Part shown: positions 5,833 to 12,871 of the stretch, one piece after another
Layout: each line of letters begins with the position of its first letter
Numbering within the stretch: the stretch's first letter is position 1
Made by a program: the position numbers and the translations under genes
Notes under the pieces: model-generated
Told to the model about the DNA's origin: nothing
The model's input: only the letters and a program-made list of their open reading frames with translations
Databases searched by the model: none
From: an uncultured Frankineae bacterium
GTDB lineage: Bacteria; Actinomycetota; Actinomycetes; Mycobacteriales; SCTD01
Direction: 5' to 3'
Assembly: GCA_902805805.1 (NCBI GenBank)
Contig: CADCUE010000041.1
Span: forward strand, 1 to 16,588
DNA length: 16,588 nucleotides

Positions 5833-6801
5833 TCACCCGACCGAGGACCCCGGTCCCGCGCGCCGGTCGGCTCTGCACCGCACGAGGTCGAAGGCGAACT
5901 CGACGTACTGCGCCGCGATCTGCTCCGGGCTCGACGGGCCGGTCTCGCGGAACCACTGCGGGAGCGCGGTGCACAGGGTCACGACCGCGCGCGCGGCCTC
6001 CTGCGGTCGGGTCGTCGCGAACGCGCCGGCCAGGACCGCCTCGGCGACCTCGTCGTCGACCAAGCGCTGCTGCTCGCGTCGCACGGCGGCGACCCGGCGG
6101 TAGGCCTCGGGGGCGAGACTGCGCATCTCGCTGGCGCCGACGAAGCCGAGCTCACGACGATGGGTGTGGTACAGCGCCAGGCACTCCACCAGCAGGGCGA
6201 AGCGCTCGACGCAGTCGCGCCCCTGCTCGCGCGCCGCCAGGGACCGCTCCCGCAGGTCGGTCATCGTGAGGTCCAGCAGCGCCGCCAGCATCTCCTGCTT
6301 GCTGGCGTAGTAGTGGTACAGGCCCGGGACCGAGAGCTCCGCCCGCTCGGCGATCGTGCGCATGCTCGCCCCGTGGTAGCCGAACTCGACGAAGGCGGAC
6401 AGCGCGCCGCGCAGCGCGGCGTCCAGCTGCAGCGGCGGGTAGCGGCGCCAGTCCGTCGGGCCCGGTCGTCCGGTGCTGCGGCCGGTGCGCGCCCGGTCCG
6501 CCGCTCCCAGGGGGGCGGACCCCGCCGGTCCGGCGGTGCGAGCCCTGTCGTCGGCGGCCCTGTCGTCGTCGGAAGCGGCGAACATCCGCCCTACGGGCAC
6601 GCCGAGCTCCTCCGCCAGCCGGGCGATGCGCTGGGCCGACATGCCGGTCCGCCCGTTCTCGATGGCGCTCACCGTCGCCGGGCTCACCTGCAGCAGATCA
6701 GCGACGTCCCGCACGGTGAGTCCGCGGGCTGCGCGCAGCTCGCGGACGGTCCGGCCCAGAGCCGTTCGGGAGCCGGCCGGGGCATCTGTCGGGCCTGTCA
6801 T
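5833..6801 (-). CDS. XRE-TetR fusion transcriptional regulator
   Basis: This 322-residue protein carries two separate DNA-binding domains. Residues 15-70 are an XRE/Cro-type HTH (LGRTVRELRAARGLTVRDVA, SPATVSAIENGRTGMS, RLAEELGVPVGRMF). Residues 74-120 are a low-complexity Ala/Arg/Asp/Pro linker. Residues 124-172 are a TetR N-domain with its HTH (SMRTIAERAELSVPGLYHYY, then SKQEML), and about 180-305 form the all-helical TetR ligand and dimer domain. TetR proteins usually repress a neighbouring operon until a small ligand, often a CoA thioester or lipid, binds. The gene is divergent from the reductase-cyclase-synthetase operon and is its obvious candidate regulator. The ATG at 6801 has GAGG upstream. 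A promoter with TTGACG and TACGTT, 17 bp apart, sits at 6919-6947, giving a leader of roughly 110 bases. The two-HTH architecture is less common than plain TetR. Confidence 0.9.
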   Translation of the reverse strand: MTGPTDAPAGSRTALGRTVRELRAARGLTVRDVADLLQVSPATVSAIENGRTGMSAQRIARLAEELGVPVGRMFAASDDDRAADDRARTAGPAGSAPLGAADRARTGRSTGRPGPTDWRRYPPLQLDAALRGALSAFVEFGYHGASMRTIAERAELSVPGLYHYYASKQEMLAALLDLTMTDLRERSLAAREQGRDCVERFALLVECLALYHTHRRELGFVGASEMRSLAPEAYRRVAAVRREQQRLVDDEVAEAVLAGAFATTRPQEAARAVVTLCTALPQWFRETGPSSPEQIAAQYVEFAFDLVRCRADRRAGPGSSVG

Positions 6802-6918
6802 GGGCGCCTCGCCGTGCGGCCGGAGTCTGCTGGAGCCTCCGGCGACGACCGGAGGTGGCCGCGGCTGCGGCGGGGCGAGCGCACGCCCGCCGGTCCCGGA
6901 CGAGCCCCGTCGCCGCGG

Positions 6919-6947
6919 AACGTAGGAGCCGTCGGCCGAGCCGTCAA
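6919..6947 (-). promoter_or_regulatory. Promoter of the XRE-TetR gene
   Basis: On the minus strand, TTGACG (6942-6947) and TACGTT (6919-6924) are separated by exactly 17 bp. This is a good match to a housekeeping sigma promoter. Transcription would start near 6912. Confidence 0.6.
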
Positions 6948-6953
6948 GCCGTC
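6927..6953. repeat. Three AGCCGTC direct repeats over the regulator promoter
   Basis: AGCCGTC occurs at 6927-6933, 6939-6945 and 6947-6953; the first and last extend to AGCCGTCGG. They cover the -35 and spacer of the regulator's promoter. They may be a binding site, perhaps for the XRE domain, but GC-rich chance repeats are possible. Confidence 0.4.
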
Positions 6954-7029
6954 GGCGGGGGCTGGCGCTCCTGACCCGTTGTTCAGCAGAACTGATCTGC
7001 CCGCATCACAGAACGGTCACGGCAGGGCG

Positions 7030-7059
7030 TTGACAACGCTGCGGGGGGTGCGCGATGGT
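7030..7059 (+). promoter_or_regulatory. Promoter of the reductase-cyclase-synthetase operon
   Basis: TTGACA (7030-7035) is a consensus -35, followed after 18 bp by GATGGT (7054-7059), a weak -10. Transcription would begin near 7066, leaving a leader of about 125 bases. The palindrome at 7078-7099 lies just downstream, where a repressor would stop elongation or open-complex formation. Confidence 0.5.
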
Positions 7060-7077
7060 GAGGCGCGACACACCCCG

Positions 7078-7099
7078 ACCGAGCGGGCGCTCGCTCGGT
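7078..7099. promoter_or_regulatory. TetR-like palindromic operator candidate
   Basis: ACCGAGCG, six bases, CGCTCGGT is a perfect 8-bp dyad. TetR repressors of actinobacteria often bind ACCG...CGGT palindromes of this size. Its place just after the predicted operon promoter suits repression by the divergent XRE-TetR protein. Binding is inferred. Confidence 0.55.
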
Positions 7100-7191
7100 G
7101 CGCCGCGTGCTCGTGGACCCGTCCGTGATGGCGCAAGGGCCGACGACTGCCCGCCGCGGGTGCACGTCCCACGCCTGTCGAAGGAGCTGCC

Positions 7192-8280
7192 ATGTCGAAC
7201 ACCGTGCTCGTCGCCGGCGCCAGCGGCCTCGTGGGCGCTGCGGTGGTCGACCGGTTCCTCGAGGACGGCTGGCAGGTGATCGCCGTGTCGAGGCGCAAGC
7301 CCGAGGTCTCGAGCGATCAGCCCTTCACCCACCTGGCGGTCGACCTGCGGGACGAGAGCGCGTGCCGGCAGGCCTTCTCCGGCATCTCGGACGTCAGCCA
7401 CCTGGTCTACACCGCGGTCTACGAGAAGCCCGGGCTGATCGCCGGCTGGACCGAGGACGACCAGATGCAGACCAACCTGACGATGCTGCGCAACCTCGTC
7501 GAGCCGCTGTCCGGCGACCAGGCCCTGCAGCACGTCACGCTCCTGCAGGGCACCAAGGCGTACGGCATCCACGTGCACCCCATGCGGGTCCCCGCCCGCG
7601 AGCGCTATCCGCGGGACCAGCACGCCAACTTCTACTGGCTGCAGGAGGACTACCTCAAGGAGAAGGCAGCCGAGCGGGGTCTGCGCTACACCATCTTCCG
7701 GCCACAGCTGATCGTCGGTCCCAACTACGGCGTGGTCATGAACCTGCCGCCGGTCATCGGCGCCTACGCCGCGATCTGCAAGGAGGAGGGCCGGCCCTTC
7801 TCCTTCCCCGGTGGCCCGCCGTTCGTGTGGGAGGCCGTCGACACCCGCCTGGTGGCCAACGCGATCCGCTGGGCGGCCACGGCGCCCGAGGCGGAGGGGC
7901 AGCACTTCAACCTCACCAACGGCGAGGTCTTCGAGTGGCACGACCTGTGGCCGGCTCTGGCGGAGGAGCTCGGGGTCGAGGTGGGCCCCGACCAGCCGCT
8001 GAGCATGGCGGAGTTCCTGCCCTCGAAGAGCGAGGTCTGGGACCGCATCGTCGACAAGCACGGCCTGCGCAAGATCAGCATGGCGGAGCTGCTCGGCGAG
8101 TCCCACCACTACGCCGACTTCTGCTTCCTGCACGGCGCCACCGACAGCCCACCCCTGGCCTTCGTCAGCACGGTCAAGATCAAGCAAGCCGGCTTCCCCG
8201 ACGTCATGGACACCGAGGAGTCGTTCCGGCACTGGATCCGCGTGCTGCAGGAGCGCAAGGTGCTTCCGCCACGCACCTGA
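7192..8280 (+). CDS. SDR family reductase, PRISE/VEP1-like (enone reductase type)
   Basis: The 362-residue protein is an atypical short-chain dehydrogenase. The nucleotide-binding loop is VLVAGASGLVG (G9, G12, G15), followed by SRRKPE, whose Arg residues suggest NADPH. The middle has LLQGTKAYGIH (K122) and NFYWLQEDYLKEKA (Y148). These correspond to the LQTGTKHY and NFYYxxED blocks of the progesterone 5-beta-reductase/iridoid synthase-like (PRISE) family, which reduces activated C=C bonds of enones. FRPQLIVGPNYG and a C-terminal VKIKQAGFPDVMDTEESFRHWI also fit that family. Homology is from motif memory, so a related epimerase-like SDR is the main alternative. The ATG at 7192 has AAGGAG five bases upstream. 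It is the first gene of a three-gene operon facing away from the XRE-TetR regulator. Confidence 0.85.
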   Translation: MSNTVLVAGASGLVGAAVVDRFLEDGWQVIAVSRRKPEVSSDQPFTHLAVDLRDESACRQAFSGISDVSHLVYTAVYEKPGLIAGWTEDDQMQTNLTMLRNLVEPLSGDQALQHVTLLQGTKAYGIHVHPMRVPARERYPRDQHANFYWLQEDYLKEKAAERGLRYTIFRPQLIVGPNYGVVMNLPPVIGAYAAICKEEGRPFSFPGGPPFVWEAVDTRLVANAIRWAATAPEAEGQHFNLTNGEVFEWHDLWPALAEELGVEVGPDQPLSMAEFLPSKSEVWDRIVDKHGLRKISMAELLGESHHYADFCFLHGATDSPPLAFVSTVKIKQAGFPDVMDTEESFRHWIRVLQERKVLPPRT

Positions 8281-8337
8281 CCCGCCGCCCCGACCGTCCG
8301 GCGCCCTCGCCGCACGGCTCCCCATCCCCATGCAGGC

Positions 8338-8353
8338 GGTGCCGCTCGGCACC
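8338..8353. repeat. 16-bp perfect dyad between reductase and cyclase genes
   Basis: GGTGCCG, CT, CGGCACC is a perfect palindrome 10 bases ahead of the cyclase ribosome site. It could be a small hairpin tuning expression of the downstream genes or a second operator. It shares CGCTCGG with the palindrome at 7078-7099, which may be chance. Confidence 0.35.
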
Positions 8354-8373
8354 CCGTCCGTCCAGGAGGACCC

Positions 8374-9336
8374 ATGACCGAACCCACCGCCCCTCCCCTC
8401 GGTGAGGTCCTCAAGGACTCGCCCAGCAACTGGGGGAAGTGGGGTCCGGACGACGAGGTCGGCTCGCTGAACTACCTCGGTCCCGAGCAGGTCCTCGCGG
8501 CCGCGTCGCTCATCTCGTCCGGCAAGGTCTTCACGCTGCAGCGGCTGATCGGCGACCCGAAGGGCGATCCGGTGTGGCCGGGCCGCACGCCGGCCGAGCG
8601 CACGCAGATCCTGGACGAGGGGGACTGGGACGAGGGCGGCAAGGGCCCGGCCTTCCCCGGCGGGCTGCACTACGCCGACGACAAGATCAGCGCCTTTCTG
8701 CAGGGCTCGACGCAGTACGACGGCCTGGGGCACGTCTGGTACGACGGGAAGATCTGGAACGGCTTCGACGCCCGCACGACGATCGGTGGGATGGACAAGG
8801 CCAGCGTCGAGCCGATCGCGCAGCGCGGTGTGGTGGGCCGGGCGGTGCTGCTGGACATGGCGCGCTTCCGGGGCAAGCCGACGCTGGACAAGGGCGAGAC
8901 GTTCACGCACGAGGACCTGCTGGCCTGCGCGCAGGCGCAGGGGGTGGAGCTCCGGCCGCGGGACATCCTGATCGTCCGGACGAACTTCCTGCAGCTGTTC
9001 TTCGAGCAGGGCGAGGCGTTCTACGAGGGCTTCAACGAGCCGGGTCTGGTCTACAGCCCGGAGCTGGTGCAGTGGTTCGCGGACATGGAGATCCCGAACC
9101 TGGTGACCGACACGATCGCCAACGAGGTGACCTTCGACCCCAACAACGGCGTCGCGCTGGTGCTGCACAACGCGCTGATGCGCAACCTGGGGATCACGCT
9201 GACCGAGATCGCCGACCTCGAGAAGCTCGCCGACGACTGCGCCGAGGACGGCCAGTACGACTTCCTCTACGTCGCGGCCCCGCTCAAGGTGGCCCAGGGC
9301 AGCGGCTCGCCGGTCAACCCCGTCGTCATCAAGTAG
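8374..9336 (+). CDS. Cyclase family protein (PF04199, kynurenine formamidase-like fold)
   Basis: The 320-residue protein has the N-terminal NWGKWGPDDEVGSLNYL block of the long 'cyclase' subfamily and a core LQGSTQYDGLGHVWYDGK (109-126). The classic family motif is HxGTHxDxPxH, with metal-binding His, His and Asp. Here the two His positions read Leu/Gln and Gln, while D116 and H120 are kept. Such QWD...H variants are known in this subfamily, so it need not be inactive. Other landmarks are VLLDMARFRG, LRPRDILIVRTNF and LVLHNALMRNLGITLTEIADLE near the end. Relatives hydrolyse amides, lactones or ring ketones; the substrate is unknown. It is preceded by AGGAGG at 4 bases and lies 93 bases after the reductase. 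The synthetase follows after 8 bases, so one operon is likely. Confidence 0.87.
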   Translation: MTEPTAPPLGEVLKDSPSNWGKWGPDDEVGSLNYLGPEQVLAAASLISSGKVFTLQRLIGDPKGDPVWPGRTPAERTQILDEGDWDEGGKGPAFPGGLHYADDKISAFLQGSTQYDGLGHVWYDGKIWNGFDARTTIGGMDKASVEPIAQRGVVGRAVLLDMARFRGKPTLDKGETFTHEDLLACAQAQGVELRPRDILIVRTNFLQLFFEQGEAFYEGFNEPGLVYSPELVQWFADMEIPNLVTDTIANEVTFDPNNGVALVLHNALMRNLGITLTEIADLEKLADDCAEDGQYDFLYVAAPLKVAQGSGSPVNPVVIK

Positions 9337-9344
9337 GGACCGTC

Positions 9345-10991
9345 ATGAGCGCGTACGACGACCGCCCGTGGCTGGCGCTCTACGGCGACTCGCCCCCGGA
9401 CCTCGACATCGAGTTCGAGAACGCCCTCGACATGTTCCGCGACGGGCTGCGCCGCGACCCGTCCGGTGTGGCCCTCGCCTACTTCGACGGCACGATCACC
9501 CGGACCGAGCTCGACGAGCAGAGCGACGCGCTCGCCAGCGCGCTGCTGGCGAACGGCTTCTCGCCCGGCGACCGCCTCGCGGTCTACCTGCAGAACGTCC
9601 CGCAGTTCGTCGTCTCGATGGTGGCGACGTGGAAGGCCGGCGGGGTGATGGTGTCCATCAACCCGATGAGCCGCACCCGCGAGCTGACCTACCTGCTCAA
9701 GGACTCCGGCGCCAAGGTGCTGGTCTGCCTGGAGGCGCTGTACGACGAGGTCGCCCGCGGCGTGGTGCCCGACACCGACGTGCGGCTCGTGCTGACCACC
9801 AGCGAGCTCGAGCACCAGACCCGCAACGACGAGCGGCTGTTCAAGGGGATGACCCGGCAGCGGCACGAGGGCACCACGGACTTCGCCGAGCTCATCGCGC
9901 AGCACCGCAGCCAGGTCCCCCCGCCGGTGCAGCTGGCGGCGGACGACGTCGCGTTCCTCACCTACACGTCCGGGACGACGGGTGTGCCCAAGGGCGCGAT
10001 GAACACCCACCGCAACGTCGTCTTCACCGCGCAGGTCTACCGGGAGTGGGTCCGCTTCCGGGAGGGCGGCTCGGTGTTCGGCATCGCGCCGCTGTTCCAC
10101 ATCACCGGCCTGATCGGCCACATCGCGGTGAGCTTCCTGTCGCCCCTGCCGCTGGTGCTGGCCTACCGGTTCGAGCCGTCCGTCGTGCTGGACGCGTTCC
10201 TCGAGCACCGGCCGACGTGCACGATCGGGGCGATCACGGCCTTCAGCGCCCTGCTCAACACCCCGACCTTCACGAAGGACCACTTCTCGTCCTTCGAGTC
10301 CATCTACTCCGGCGGGGCGGCGATCTCCCCGACAGCCGAGCAGGGCTTCCTGCGGGCGACCGGCAAGCAGGTGCACAACGCCTACGGGCTCACCGAGACG
10401 ACCTCGCCGATGACGGTGACGCCGTTCGGCTCGCCCTCCCCGGTCGACCCGACGTCCGGCGCGCTGTCGGTCGGCGTCCCCGCGCCCAGCACGGTCGTCC
10501 GCATCCAGTCCGACGCGGGGGAGGACCTGCCCCTCGGCGAGGTGGGCGAGATCGTGGCCGACGGCCCGCAGGTCGTCGCCGGCTACTGGGGCAAGCCGGA
10601 GGAGACCGCGGCGAACCTGCCGGGCGGGGCGCTCAAGAGCGGTGACGTGGGCTTCATGAACCCCGACGGCTGGGTGTTCATCGTCGACCGCAAGAAGGAC
10701 ATGATCAACGCGTCCGGCTACAAGGTGTGGCCCCGCGAGGTCGAGGACGTGCTGGCCGAGCACCCGGCGGTCCGGGAGTCCGCCGTCGTCGGCGTGCCGG
10801 ACGAGAAGCGCGGGGAGACGGTCAAGGCCTTCGTCAGCGTCAAGCCGGGGGCGACGGTGACCCCGGACGAGCTCATCGCCCACTGCAAGGAGCGGATGGC
10901 GGCCTACAAGTACCCGCGCAGCGTCGTGCTGATCGACGAGCTGCCCAAGACGGTCACCGGCAAGATCCTGCGCCGCGAGCTGCGCGGCTAG
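9345..10991 (+). CDS. AMP-forming acyl-CoA synthetase
   Basis: The 548-residue protein belongs to the ANL superfamily of adenylating enzymes. It activates a carboxylic acid with ATP and loads it onto CoA. Motifs in order are YTSGTTGVPKGAMNTHRN (ATP loop, 207-224), APLFHITG, IYSGGAAIS, NAYGLTETTSPMT, YWGKPEE, SGDVGFMNPDGWVFIVDRKK with the ribose-binding Asp, SGYKVWPREVEDVL, and TGKILRREL with the catalytic Lys (K540). The length is typical of medium- and long-chain fatty acid or aromatic acid CoA ligases; specificity cannot be told. I start at ATG 9345, giving MSAYDDRPWLALYGD. The frame is open further upstream only as the shadow of the cyclase gene. The ribosome site is weak (GGGA), so coupling to the cyclase 8 bases upstream is likely. 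It would feed the operon's product into beta-oxidation. Confidence 0.93.
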   Translation: MSAYDDRPWLALYGDSPPDLDIEFENALDMFRDGLRRDPSGVALAYFDGTITRTELDEQSDALASALLANGFSPGDRLAVYLQNVPQFVVSMVATWKAGGVMVSINPMSRTRELTYLLKDSGAKVLVCLEALYDEVARGVVPDTDVRLVLTTSELEHQTRNDERLFKGMTRQRHEGTTDFAELIAQHRSQVPPPVQLAADDVAFLTYTSGTTGVPKGAMNTHRNVVFTAQVYREWVRFREGGSVFGIAPLFHITGLIGHIAVSFLSPLPLVLAYRFEPSVVLDAFLEHRPTCTIGAITAFSALLNTPTFTKDHFSSFESIYSGGAAISPTAEQGFLRATGKQVHNAYGLTETTSPMTVTPFGSPSPVDPTSGALSVGVPAPSTVVRIQSDAGEDLPLGEVGEIVADGPQVVAGYWGKPEETAANLPGGALKSGDVGFMNPDGWVFIVDRKKDMINASGYKVWPREVEDVLAEHPAVRESAVVGVPDEKRGETVKAFVSVKPGATVTPDELIAHCKERMAAYKYPRSVVLIDELPKTVTGKILRRELRG

Positions 10992-10998
10992 GGACGCC

Positions 10999-11061
10999 CC
11001 ACCACCGCGCTCGAACCGTCCGCCCGGAGGTCCGGAGCGCACGGTTCGAGCGGGGTGGTGG
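10999..11061. terminator. Long inverted repeat, bidirectional terminator
   Basis: Arms 10999-11019 and 11041-11061 are 21 bases each and pair with a single mismatch. The 21-base loop contains a small secondary CCGG pairing. It sits between the convergent synthetase and deaD stops (10991 and 11067) and ends close to both, as expected of a shared terminator. Confidence 0.85.
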
Positions 11062-11066
11062 CGGGC

Positions 11067-12767
11067 TCAGCGCTTGCCGTCGCGCCGGACCGTGGCCTTC
11101 TTGCCCTTGATCATCGTGGCGCGCAGGGCGGCGATGACCTCCTCGGCGGCCGCCTCGGGCACCTCCACGAGGGCGAAGCGCTCGGCGATCTCGATCGCGC
11201 CGATCTGGCGGCCGGACAGGCTCGACTCCCCGGTGATGGCGCCGACGAGGTCCTGCGGGCGGACGCCGACGGCGCGTCCGAGCCCGATGAACAGCTTGGC
11301 GGTCGGGCCCTCGAGCACCCGCCCCTTGCGGGCCGGACCGGTCGCGCCGGAGCGCGACGGCGGTCCGCTGCGGGCCGGGCGCTCCTCGACGCGCGCGGCG
11401 ACCTGCGGGATCTCGTCGTCGTCGTCCGAGGCGCCGCCGCTCGTCGCCTCGTGGGCCAGCTTCACGGCGGCTGCGGCCACGTCCATGACGTCGAACTCGT
11501 CGGTGAGCGCCTCGACGACGGCGCGGAAGCCGTCGAGGTGGTCCTCCAGCAGGCTCTCGCGCAGGGCGGCGCGGGTCAGCTCCAGCCGGCGGGCCCGCAG
11601 GTCGGCGACCGTCGGCACCTTCTCCATGACGATCTTCTGACCGGTGGCCCGCTCGATCGTCTTGAGCATCCGGTGCTCGCGCGGCTCGGCGAGGGTGATG
11701 GCGACGCCCTCGCGCCCGGCCCGGCCCACGCGGCCGATCCGGTGGACGTACGCCTCCGGAGCCGACGGCACGTTGTAGTTGACGACGTGCGTCAGGTGCT
11801 CGACGTCCAGCCCCCGCGCGGCGACGTCGGTCGCGACCAGCAGGTCGGCGGTCTGCGAGCGCAGGCGACCCATGACCTTGTCGCGCTGCTCCTGGCTCAT
11901 CCCGCCGTGCAGCGCCTCGGCCCGGTAGCCACGTCCGTTGAGGGTCTCGGTCAGCGCGTCGACCTCCTCCCGCGTCCGGCAGAAGACGAGGGCAGCCTCG
12001 GGCGCCTCGACGTCGAGGACCCGCCCGAGCGCCGTCGGCTTGTGCGGACGGGCGACGACGTACGCGCTCTGCCGGACCTGCGGGGCCTCGCCCGGAGCCG
12101 CCTGCTCGCGGCGGATCTCGATGCGCACCGGATCGCGCAGGTGGCGCCGGGCGATGCGGTCGACGCGGGACGGCATGGTCGCGGAGAACAGCACGGTCTG
12201 CCGCTCGGCCGGGGCCGCCTCCAGGATCGCCTCGATGTCCTCGGCGAAGCCCATGTCGAGCATCTCGTCGGCCTCGTCGAGCACCACCGTGCGCAGCGCG
12301 TCCAGCCGCAGCGTGCCGCGGGAGATGTGGTCGAGGACGCGGCCCGGGGTGCCGACGACGATGTCGACGCCCCGCTCGAGCTCGCGCAGCTGCCGCCCGA
12401 TCGGCTGCCCGCCGTAGACGGGCAGCACCCGCGCGCTGCCGCCCGGGCCGAACAGGTCCTTGCCGTAGCGGTGCGTCGCCTCGCTGACCTGCATGGCCAG
12501 CTCGCGGGTCGGTGCGAGGACCAGACCGGTCGGGGCGGCGCCCCGGCCGCGCTGCTCGAGGGCCTGCAGCAGCGGCAGCGCGAAGGCCGCCGTCTTCCCG
12601 GTGCCGGTGGCCGCCTGGCCCAGCAGGTCCTTGCCGTCGAGCAGCGGGGGGATCGCCTCGCGCTGGATGGGCGTCGGCTCCTCGTAGCCCAGCGCGGTGA
12701 GCGCCGCGAGCAGCTCCGGCCGCAGCGCGAGGTCGGCGAACGGGCCGGCGTCCTCGGCAGTCGTCAT
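11067..12767 (-). CDS. deaD: DEAD-box ATP-dependent RNA helicase, DeaD/CsdA type
   Basis: This 566-residue protein carries the full DEAD-box set: Q motif GYEEPTPIQ (27-35), AATGTGKT (52-59, K58 binds ATP), APTRELAMQ, TPGRVLDH, DEAD (164-167), SATMP, VFCRTREEVDAL, DVAARGLDVE (314-323), and HRIGRVGRAGREG (342-354). The C-terminal domain (about 490-566, KLFIGLGRAVGVRPQDLVGAI onward) is the DbpA/CsdA RNA-binding domain that targets structured RNA, usually rRNA. The intervening acidic then basic linker (447-482) is typical. It is likely to help ribosome assembly and RNA unfolding at low temperature. The length is close to that of mycobacterial DeaD. The ATG at 12767 has AGGAG 8 bases upstream; longer starts in the open frame would run into the ligase gene and are rejected. 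Confidence 0.95.
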   Translation of the reverse strand: MTTAEDAGPFADLALRPELLAALTALGYEEPTPIQREAIPPLLDGKDLLGQAATGTGKTAAFALPLLQALEQRGRGAAPTGLVLAPTRELAMQVSEATHRYGKDLFGPGGSARVLPVYGGQPIGRQLRELERGVDIVVGTPGRVLDHISRGTLRLDALRTVVLDEADEMLDMGFAEDIEAILEAAPAERQTVLFSATMPSRVDRIARRHLRDPVRIEIRREQAAPGEAPQVRQSAYVVARPHKPTALGRVLDVEAPEAALVFCRTREEVDALTETLNGRGYRAEALHGGMSQEQRDKVMGRLRSQTADLLVATDVAARGLDVEHLTHVVNYNVPSAPEAYVHRIGRVGRAGREGVAITLAEPREHRMLKTIERATGQKIVMEKVPTVADLRARRLELTRAALRESLLEDHLDGFRAVVEALTDEFDVMDVAAAAVKLAHEATSGGASDDDDEIPQVAARVEERPARSGPPSRSGATGPARKGRVLEGPTAKLFIGLGRAVGVRPQDLVGAITGESSLSGRQIGAIEIAERFALVEVPEAAAEEVIAALRATMIKGKKATVRRDGKR

Positions 12768-12871
12768 CGGGGTCGCTCCTCGGGTGCATGCGGCACGTGC
12801 GGTGCGGCGGGTGGCTGCCAGTCTGCCGGGTGCGTCCGGCAGCACGGCCGACCGCTGCGGGGGCGGCGCCG
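12768..12871. promoter_or_regulatory. deaD upstream region with ligB hairpin
   Basis: The 104-base gap between the ligase stop and deaD contains a perfect 7-bp hairpin (12823-12829 with 12836-12842, loop GTGCGT) that could end ligB transcription. No strong promoter for deaD is visible, though its transcript must begin here or upstream. Confidence 0.45.

Larger units (their letters stand above)
6802..7191. promoter_or_regulatory. Divergent regulatory region between regulator and catabolic operon
   Basis: This 390-bp gap holds no gene that I can support. It contains a minus-strand promoter (6919-6947) overlapped by three AGCCGTC direct repeats, a plus-strand promoter (7030-7059), and a TetR-like palindrome (7078-7099). 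The reductase ribosome site AAGGAG (7181-7186) lies at its end. The middle is less GC-rich than its surroundings around 6975-7037. Confidence 0.7.

Noticed and set aside
7006..9168. A 720-codon open frame on the minus strand
   Set aside because: It is antisense to the reductase and cyclase genes and matches no family.
10999..11061. The long inverted repeat as a transposon (MITE) remnant
   Set aside because: Its position between two convergent stop codons and its arm-loop geometry are explained by a shared terminator; no target-site duplication is visible.
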